A stretch of DNA of 20,827 bases from JBQCEE01 sp051960575. GTDB lineage: Bacteria; Actinomycetota; Actinomycetes; Mycobacteriales; Jatrophihabitantaceae. The notes below the pieces were generated by a model. The model saw nothing but the letters and a program-made list of their open reading frames with translations, did not search any database and was not told where the DNA came from. Within the stretch, counting starts at the first letter, position 1. Each line of letters begins with the position of its first letter. Positions 15,593 to 20,827 of this stretch are shown in pieces. The DNA lies in contig NZ_JBQCEE010000282.1 of the NCBI RefSeq assembly GCF_051960575.1, forward strand, positions 1 through 20,827, in the 5' to 3' direction. Both the position numbers and the translations under genes were made by a program.

Positions 15593-15996
15593 CCGGCGTC
15601 CTCGAAGCGCTCCCAGCGCCCGCTCGCCTCGGCGGTGACGTGGATGGTGAAGCCCGGCACGAGCGTGATCGTCGAGCCGGTCACCGCCACGGTGACGTGG
15701 TCGTCGGCGTACGTGTCGCGCTCGACCACGTCGTCGAGCGCGCCGCTGCCGACGCGCTGCGCGAACGTCGCCGCGTTCTCGTGCACGCGCGGCGCGAGGG
15801 CGTCGAACTGGTCACGATCGGGCGCGAGGCGCAGCTGCGAGACCGCGTCGCGGGCCGCCTGCAGCGCCACCGAGCGGCCGTAGAGGTAGAGCGCCACCTG
15901 GATGACGAAGAAGATCAACAGCAGCAGGGACGGCCCGATGATCGCGAGTTCGACCGCGCTGACGCCCCGGTCGTCACCGCGCCGGGGTCGCTGCAT
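15589..15996 (-). CDS. tadE: TadE-like pseudopilin
   Basis: The product is 135 residues. The N-terminus is basic and then reads DRGVSAVELAIIGPSLLLLI: a prepilin peptidase site after Gly11 with the family Glu five residues later, followed by one membrane helix and the amphipathic helix LQAARDAVSQLRLA. The C-terminal part is beta-rich. TadE-family pseudopilins are processed by the Tad prepilin peptidase and are needed for Flp pilus assembly; no peptidase gene is in this window. The ATG at 15996 is 3 bases from the flp stop, and its own stop overlaps the next gene. There are no cysteines, unlike the two following genes. Family assignment is secure; the exact role (tadE versus tadF) is not. Confidence 0.88.
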   Translation of the reverse strand: MQRPRRGDDRGVSAVELAIIGPSLLLLIFFVIQVALYLYGRSVALQAARDAVSQLRLAPDRDQFDALAPRVHENAATFAQRVGSGALDDVVERDTYADDHVTVAVTGSTITLVPGFTIHVTAEASGRWERFEDAG

Positions 15997-15999
15997 CGG

Positions 16000-16245
16000 T
16001 CAGCCTCCGCCGCCGGTGTCGCACTTGGCACCGACCGCGACGTTGGCGCACTTCTGGATGCTGTCGCTCTTGTTGTTCACGACGGTGTAGATCGTGTAGC
16101 CGATGACCGAGGCGATCACGACGGCGATGGCCGCGATGATCGCCCACTCGAGCGCCGAGGCGCCGCGGTCGCGGCGGTCGTCGGCGCGCACGGAGCGCAC
16201 TCGGTCGACCAGTACCTCGGTCAGGAACTGGACGTAGGTCAACAT
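16000..16245 (-). CDS. flp: Flp-type pilin precursor
   Basis: The product is 81 residues. A basic leader ending RRDRG is followed by ASALEWAIIAAIAVVIASVI, which is the Flp prepilin pattern (cleavage after Gly, Glu at +5, hydrophobic helix), so the mature pilin would be about 53 residues. The C-terminus holds two cysteines (QKCANVAVGAKCD) and ends in GGGG; a disulfide-closed tip is plausible. It is the major subunit of the Tad pilus. A GGGGGA Shine-Dalgarno element precedes the ATG at 16245. The 94-bp gap to tadC is the largest in the Tad operon and may hold extra promoter or processing signals, as expected for a subunit needed in excess. Confidence 0.92.
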   Translation of the reverse strand: MLTYVQFLTEVLVDRVRSVRADDRRDRGASALEWAIIAAIAVVIASVIGYTIYTVVNNKSDSIQKCANVAVGAKCDTGGGG

Positions 16246-16297
16246 GTGGATTCCCCCAGACAGTGGCGCGACCGGTGCGATTCTTCCATCACGGGAC

Positions 16298-16320
16298 GAT
16301 TCGTGCCCACCCGGCGAATC
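16298..16320. repeat. Inverted repeat between tadC and flp
   Basis: GATTCG (16298-16303) and CGAATC (16315-16320) form a 6-bp inverted repeat with an 11-base spacer, upstream of flp. It could be a hairpin that processes or attenuates the transcript, or an operator. I see no convincing -10/-35 pair beside it. Confidence 0.3.
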
Positions 16321-16339
16321 ACGCGACCCCGACAGCGGG

Positions 16340-17260
16340 TCATTGGGCCGACAGCGACGCGACCGCAGGGTACGCCAGGAAGATCATGAACGCAGCGCAG
16401 ACGAGCAGCTGCGCGACCAGCATCGACTGCGACTTCTCCCCGGCCTCGCCCTCGACGTCGGCCAGGTCGCGACGGCGCATCGTGGCAGCACGGGCCGAGA
16501 GGGACGCGCGGATCTTGGCGCCGTCGTCGGCGGCCAGCGTCAACGCGGCCGAGAGGTCGCGCAGTTCGTCCACGCCGATGTCGCGGCCGAGATCGCCGAG
16601 CGCCGCCCACGGGGTCGTGCCGAACAGCCGGGCGTTCGCCAGCGCCTGCCGGATGCGCACCAGCGCCCAGTGGTCGCTGATCGTGGACGCGGTGAGCAGC
16701 GCCTCCGGCAGGCCGCGTCCGCCGGCGAGGTTCATCGCCACGAGGTCGAGGAAGACGCCGACGACCCGCCGGAAGTCGGTGCGCCGCTTCTCGGCCTCGC
16801 TGCGCAGGTTGAGGTCGGGGATGAAGAAGCCGACCGCGCCGAGCAGCAGCGCCACCAGGGCGGGCAGCTGGGCGGGGATGTGGGCGCCGAGCAGGCTGAG
16901 CGCCGACCAGATCACCGGCGCGACCAGGAACAGGCCGAGCGCGATGAGCACCTTGTTGGCCAGGAACCCGCCCATCGACTGGCCCATCATGGCGAGGTCG
17001 GTGCGGGTGCGGCCGAGCCGCCAGCCGCGGTCGACCGCGAGCACCTCGAGCCGGTCGGCCAGCCGCTGCACCGGTCCCGGGGCGGCCGCCTCGATGCGCT
17101 CGGCCTCGAGCGTCGTCACGGTGCGGGTGCTCATCGAGCGGGTGCCCGCGTCGATGCGGTGGATCATCGCCGCGAGGCCGGGCCTGGGCCGCAGCCAGAC
17201 CCGGATGAGTGCGTACACCCCGAAGCCGGCCAGGGCCCCGAACAGGATCGCGAGCGTCAC
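16340..17260 (-). CDS. tadC: Tad pilus inner-membrane platform protein TadC
   Basis: The product is 306 residues with a T2SSF (GspF-type) domain. Hydrophobic segments lie at about 3-22, 97-120, 130-150 and 282-302. Between the last two is the cytoplasmic helical domain with the family-like stretches FRRVVGVFLDLVAMNLAGG, GLPEALLTAS and ELRDLSAALTLAADDGAKI. It forms the membrane platform with TadB that couples TadA ATP hydrolysis to pilin polymerisation. The GTG at 17260 overlaps the tadB stop (GTGA), which decides the start. Length and layout are normal for actinobacterial TadC. Confidence 0.92.
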   Translation of the reverse strand: MTLAILFGALAGFGVYALIRVWLRPRPGLAAMIHRIDAGTRSMSTRTVTTLEAERIEAAAPGPVQRLADRLEVLAVDRGWRLGRTRTDLAMMGQSMGGFLANKVLIALGLFLVAPVIWSALSLLGAHIPAQLPALVALLLGAVGFFIPDLNLRSEAEKRRTDFRRVVGVFLDLVAMNLAGGRGLPEALLTASTISDHWALVRIRQALANARLFGTTPWAALGDLGRDIGVDELRDLSAALTLAADDGAKIRASLSARAATMRRRDLADVEGEAGEKSQSMLVAQLLVCAAFMIFLAYPAVASLSAQ

Positions 17261-18141
17261 GACGCCGCCTCGACCGGCTCGGCCAGGCGGGCGTCGTGCA
17301 CGAGGAACCGCTCGGTGTGCCGCGGCGAGGCCAGGCGGCGCAGCCAGAGCAGCCCGCCGCCCAGCAGCACCGCGACGATCGCCAGCACGAGTTCGCCCGC
17401 GAGCGTGCCGTACGGCTCGACGTAGCGGCGGTTGAACACCGACAGCAGCGCCATCACACCGAGCACGATGACCAGCACGATCCGGGCGCTGCGCCGGATG
17501 CTCTTGCGGCTCGCCTCGATGCGACGGCGCAGGTCGAGCTCCTCGCGGGCCGAGACGGCCAGCGCCCCCAGCACGTCGCGCAGACCCGGGCCGCGCAGCT
17601 TCGCGTTGAGCACGAGCGCGGCGCAGACGACGTCCGCGCTCGGGTCGTCGAGGTCCTCGGCGAAGGCGGTGAGGGCGTCGGCGAGCGGCTCGCGGATGCG
17701 CAGCCGGTCGACCAGGAGGTTCAGCGACGGCCGGATCGCCACGCCCGCGTTGGCCGCGGTGGCCGGGATGGCCTGCTCGAGGCCGACGGCCCCGGCGATG
17801 GTGTCGCGCAGCGACTCCGTCCAGGTGGCGAGCGCCTCGAGCCGGGCGATGCCGACCCGTTCACGGCCGTCGCCGCCGGCGAGGCGGTCCCACAGCCCGG
17901 CGAGCAGGCCGAGCGCGATGCCGGCGACGACCCAGCCGCTCAGCAGGGCGACGACGAGCCCGACGCCGATGCCGATGGCGAGCCGGGTGGTCGCCTCGCG
18001 CCCGCGGGGCAGCGCGCGGCGGCGCCCCGGCCGCCCGGCCGGCCGCTCGGGCACGCCGACGACGGCGAGCACGGCGACGAACAGGCCGAGTCCGACGAGC
18101 GCGCCGAGCACCACGACGAGCGGCAGGGTCAGGCCCGTCAC
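17257..18141 (-). CDS. tadB: Tad pilus inner-membrane platform protein TadB
   Basis: The product is 294 residues. Hydrophobic segments lie at about 7-30 and 53-84, with two more at about 220-237 and 245-268. The cytoplasmic T2SSF domain sits between them (TESLRDTIAGAVGLEQAI, SLNLLVDRLRIREPLADAL, LDDPSADVVCAALVL). It pairs with TadC to form the pilus platform. The GTG start at 18141 is 4 bases after the tadA stop, and its stop overlaps the tadC start. The gene order tadA-tadB-tadC is standard. No anomalies are seen. Confidence 0.92.
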   Translation of the reverse strand: MTGLTLPLVVVLGALVGLGLFVAVLAVVGVPERPAGRPGRRRALPRGREATTRLAIGIGVGLVVALLSGWVVAGIALGLLAGLWDRLAGGDGRERVGIARLEALATWTESLRDTIAGAVGLEQAIPATAANAGVAIRPSLNLLVDRLRIREPLADALTAFAEDLDDPSADVVCAALVLNAKLRGPGLRDVLGALAVSAREELDLRRRIEASRKSIRRSARIVLVIVLGVMALLSVFNRRYVEPYGTLAGELVLAIVAVLLGGGLLWLRRLASPRHTERFLVHDARLAEPVEAAS

Positions 18142-18145
18142 GGCG

Positions 18146-19468
18146 CTACCACCGCGCCTGGACGCCCGGCCGGTAGCCGAACGGCTCGAGGTCGTCGATG
18201 CACGCGATCGGGGCGTGCGGCACGGCCTGCCCGTTCGGGCCGAGCGCGAAGACCTCGCTGGACAGCACGCGTCCGTCGACGCCGGTCACCTCGCGCACGC
18301 TCTCGACGATGCGGGTGAGCCCGCCGCCGCGCTCGTAGTCGTTGCGCTTGCGCAGGAAGACGACGAAGTTGATCGACCCGGCGATGAGCATGTGCGTCGC
18401 CTCGACGGGCAGGTTCTCCTCCGCCTGCAGCGCGTAGGTCGAGATGCGGTTGAACACCTCGATGCTCGAGTTGGCGTGGATCGTCGACAGCGAGCCGTCG
18501 TTGCCCTGGCTCATCGCGTTGAGCATCGTGACGATCTCGTCGCCGAGCACCTCACCGACGATCACCCGGCTCGGGTTCATGCGCAGCGAGCGGCGCACGA
18601 GTTCGGCCATGCTCACGCCGCCGAGACCCTCGCTGTTCGGCAGGCGCTCCTCGAACGCGATCACGTTCGGGTGCTGGTCGGCGAACGCGTCGAGGCCGAG
18701 CTCGAGCGCCCGCTCGACGGTGATCAACCGCTCGGACGGGGGGATGACCGACGCCATCGCCCGGAGCAGGGTCGTCTTCCCCGAGTTGGTGCTCCCTGCC
18801 ACCATCACGTTCTTGCGAGCCAGCACGGCCGCGCGCAGGAAGCTCGCGAGTTCGGGCGTCATCGTGCCGGTGCCGACGAGGTCCTCGAGGCTCACCTTGC
18901 CGAGCCGCGACCGGCGCACCGAGACGGCCGGACGCGCGCACACGCCCATGACCGCCGAGAGCCGTGACCCGTCGGGCAGCCGCAGGTCCAGCTGCGGGTT
19001 CGCGGCGTCGAACGGCCGGCTGGTGAGGCCGACGTTCGCGGCGAGCACCTGGATCAGCTCGATCAGCTCCTCGTCGCTGTCCGCCACCGGTGCGTGCAAT
19101 TCCTCGCGTCCGTCGGCGTAGCCGACGAACACGCGATCGCAGCCGTTGATGTCGACGTTCTCGACGTCGGGGTCGTCGAGCAGGGGCTGCAGCCGGCCGA
19201 CGCCGAACAGCGCCGCGTGGATCGCCGCGGCGACCGACTCCTCCTGCTCGGGTGCGAGCGGCGACCGGCCGGCCGCGATCTCGTCACGGGCGTGGCCCTC
19301 GAGCACCTGGACGATCAACGAGCGCGCGTACTGGCGTTCGTCCTCGGCGGTCATCGGCGCGCGGCCGGCGACCTCGAGGCTGCGGCGCTGCTGGTTGAGC
19401 CGGTTCGCCACCTCGGTACGCAGCTGCCGCACGAGCGCCTGGTCGGCGAGCGCGTTCGTCGTGGTCAT
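18146..19468 (-). CDS. tadA: Tad pilus assembly ATPase TadA (CpaF)
   Basis: The product is 440 residues of the T2SSE/VirB11 secretion ATPase family, which powers Flp pilus assembly. The P-loop GSTNSGKTT is at 225-233, the acidic GEVLGDE (in the position of the family's RGxE-type motif) near 305-311, and the His-containing STIHANSS near 327. The N-terminal domain includes DPDVENVDINGCDRVFV, typical of CpaF. The ATG at 19468 overlaps the stop of the TadZ-like gene (ATGA). The same frame stays open far upstream, but that part is a shadow of other genes. All catalytic motifs are intact, so the motor itself appears functional. Confidence 0.95.
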   Translation of the reverse strand: MTTTNALADQALVRQLRTEVANRLNQQRRSLEVAGRAPMTAEDERQYARSLIVQVLEGHARDEIAAGRSPLAPEQEESVAAAIHAALFGVGRLQPLLDDPDVENVDINGCDRVFVGYADGREELHAPVADSDEELIELIQVLAANVGLTSRPFDAANPQLDLRLPDGSRLSAVMGVCARPAVSVRRSRLGKVSLEDLVGTGTMTPELASFLRAAVLARKNVMVAGSTNSGKTTLLRAMASVIPPSERLITVERALELGLDAFADQHPNVIAFEERLPNSEGLGGVSMAELVRRSLRMNPSRVIVGEVLGDEIVTMLNAMSQGNDGSLSTIHANSSIEVFNRISTYALQAEENLPVEATHMLIAGSINFVVFLRKRNDYERGGGLTRIVESVREVTGVDGRVLSSEVFALGPNGQAVPHAPIACIDDLEPFGYRPGVQARW

Positions 19469-20268
19469 CGTGCTCCCCCGGCGGGTGCGGCGGCGCCGTC
19501 GCCCGACCAGCTGCGCACGTAGAGCAGCCCGTCGACGGCGGTGGTCACCTCGCGTCCGGAGCGCACCAGCATCGTCCGCTCGGGACGCGACACCGGCTGC
19601 CCGTCGAACAGCCGGGCCGCGGCGGGGTCGGTGGCGATGCGGCCGACGGACGTCAGCTCGGGCACGTCCTCGCGGATGACCGCCGCGGCGCTCTCGGCCT
19701 CGCGCGCATCGCCGCCACGGACGACGAGCGCGAGTGCGGGGCCGGCGCCGTCGGGGCCGACGAGCGCGTCGCGCAGCAGCGCCAGCCGCGTGCGGGCGGT
19801 GTAGACGCCGGCGACCGAAGCCGCGACCACCGCGACGACGATGTCGGCGCGCTGGGCGAGTGGCAGCACCGGCGAGCGGGTGTCGAGCCGGCCGAGGTCG
19901 ACGACGGCGTCGTGCTCGGGCAGGGCCCGCAACGCATCGCCGAGCGACACCCACGCCGTCCCGGCGGCCGCAGCCTGCTCCGGACCCTCGACGCCGGCGA
20001 TGATCCGCCCGCCGCCGAGCACCTGGTGCGCGTGGTCGAGCACGACCTCGGGCGCGAGCCCGCGCCGGGCGTTCGGCAGCAGCGTGAGCAGCCCCTTGGC
20101 CGGGTCGAGCGGGCGCCCGTCGGGCGCGGGCAGCCGCAGCGCGACATCGCCGCCGGCCGGGTCCGCGTCGACGAGCACCGCCGGCCTGGGCCACAGCGAG
20201 GCGAGCAGCATCGCGGTCGTGGTGGTGCCCGGCGCGCCCTTCACCGAGCAGAGGCCGATGACGCTCAT
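19465..20268 (-). CDS. TadZ/CpaE-like ParA/MinD-family protein with degenerate P-loop
   Basis: The product is 267 residues of the ParA/MinD superfamily, in the position where Tad clusters encode TadZ/CpaE, the protein that localises the pilus machine. The N-terminus is MSVIGLCSVKGAPGTTTTAM. The signature lysine (K10) of the deviant Walker A motif is kept, but the second, P-loop lysine is Thr15. Conserved LVDADPAGGD follows near residue 33, and later AVVDLGRLD. The N-terminal receiver-like domain found in many CpaE proteins is absent, so this is the short form. The ATG overlaps the upstream stop and the stop overlaps tadA, so it is embedded in the operon. ATP hydrolysis is doubtful; localisation by oligomerisation or membrane binding remains possible. 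Confidence 0.85.
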   Translation of the reverse strand: MSVIGLCSVKGAPGTTTTAMLLASLWPRPAVLVDADPAGGDVALRLPAPDGRPLDPAKGLLTLLPNARRGLAPEVVLDHAHQVLGGGRIIAGVEGPEQAAAAGTAWVSLGDALRALPEHDAVVDLGRLDTRSPVLPLAQRADIVVAVVAASVAGVYTARTRLALLRDALVGPDGAGPALALVVRGGDAREAESAAAVIREDVPELTSVGRIATDPAAARLFDGQPVSRPERTMLVRSGREVTTAVDGLLYVRSWSGDGAAAPAGGAR

Positions 20269-20827
20269 GGGCTCGTCGCGTACGGCACGGTCGGCTTCGT
20301 GCCCGCGGGCAGTTCGGCCAGTGCGACCTCACCCTGGGCGTTGCGCTGCACGAGCAGGGCGGCGGCCTGCTGGTCGACGAGCAGCGACACGACCTGGGTG
20401 TCGCCGCTGCTGCTCGAGTGCACGTCGACGACGATCGCCGCGTCGACGAGCACGGCACTGCCGGTGTCGGTCGTGGCCGAGTCGGTGTTCTTGGGGGTGT
20501 CGTAGGCGCGCACGATGTCGCCCGGCGAGATGCTGCCCGCCGGGCGCGCGCCCGAGCCGACGCTCACGCCCACGACGACGCCGTTGCCGGGGATGACGTC
20601 GGCGGCCTGGAACATGCGCGGGCTCAACAGCGCGTCGGCGGGGATGGCGGTGATGGCGTAGTCGCCGTCGAACTCGCCGCGCCGCGACGCCTCGATGACC
20701 GCGCCGCCGTCGGTCGACACCCGGGCGACGTCGAAGTCGGCCGAGGTGACCCGCTGGCCGGGTTGGATCGCGTGCGCCGCCACGAGGACGTCGGTCTTCT
20801 GCCCCGTGCGGTAGACGACCAGGGCGG
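20265..20827 (-). CDS. CpaB/RcpC-like SAF-domain pilus assembly protein (partial, cut by right edge)
   Basis: The frame stays open to the right edge, giving about 186 residues of the C-terminal part. The visible portion begins ALVVYRTGQKTDVLVAAHAI, followed by PGQRVTSADFDVARV, the SAF-domain pattern of CpaB/RcpC (a strand after the membrane anchor, then AxxIxxGxxItxxdl). The rest is beta-rich (IPGNGVVVGVSVGSGARPAG, ISPGDIVRAYD) and ends with a segment reading VSLLVDQQAAALLVQRNAQG. In other bacteria this protein sits in the periplasm and supports the Tad secretin; its role in Gram-positives is less clear. The internal GTG at 20783 is not the true start. It is translationally coupled to the TadZ-like gene. 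Confidence 0.85.
   Translation of the reverse strand, partial: ALVVYRTGQKTDVLVAAHAIQPGQRVTSADFDVARVSTDGGAVIEASRRGEFDGDYAITAIPADALLSPRMFQAADVIPGNGVVVGVSVGSGARPAGSISPGDIVRAYDTPKNTDSATTDTGSAVLVDAAIVVDVHSSSSGDTQVVSLLVDQQAAALLVQRNAQGEVALAELPAGTKPTVPYATSP

Noticed and set aside
18146..20458. 770-codon frame extending tadA far upstream
   Set aside because: Only the part from the ATG at 19468 is TadA; the upstream portion is out-of-frame reading of the TadZ-like and CpaB-like genes.

Overview
The window is very GC-rich and gene-dense. Most genes lie on the minus strand, with repeated ATGA/GTGA start-stop overlaps, frequent GTG starts and at least one probable leaderless promoter. Together with actinobacterial-type S12, S7 and EF-G, WXG100 proteins, an EccC/EssC ATPase and a TadE/TadG/Flp pilus cluster, this points to a free-living high-GC actinomycete. 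I cannot name the genus.

Reading the minus strand from the right edge: 20827-14718 is a Tad (tight adherence, Flp pilus) operon: cpaB-like SAF protein (cut by the edge), tadZ/cpaE-like, tadA ATPase, tadB, tadC, flp pilin, a tadE-like pseudopilin, a second tadE-like gene broken by an in-frame TAA, and a tadG-like gene. It is followed by a large membrane protein with LysM and BTAD-type regions (14635-11852) and a WXG100 protein (11797-11501). A strong bidirectional hairpin (11464-11494) separates this block from a short convergent plus-strand pair (10383-11401): a four-helix membrane protein and a gene broken by an in-frame TGA. Diverging from that pair is a 1473-residue EccC/EssC-type ATPase (10234-5813) that carries fused ubiquitin-like and FHA-like N-terminal domains. 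Next comes a tightly coupled five-gene operon (5744-2345): a WXG100-like protein, a large T7SS-type substrate with membrane segments, a W-protein, a four-helix membrane protein and a second W-protein. Finally the str operon, rpsL-rpsG-fusA (1980 to the left edge), is ordinary housekeeping.

Functionally the window joins two surface systems, a type IVc (Tad) pilus and a compact type VII (WXG100/EccC) secretion locus. No EccB, EccD (membrane part), EccE or mycosin is encoded in the window. The most notable material is (i) an unrecognised family of roughly 190-205 residue proteins (called W-proteins here), each beside a four-helix membrane protein, on both sides of eccC; (ii) two genes each split by one in-frame stop codon; (iii) the Ub-FHA-EccC architecture with only the first ATPase module intact; and (iv) a TadZ/CpaE-like protein without the P-loop lysine.
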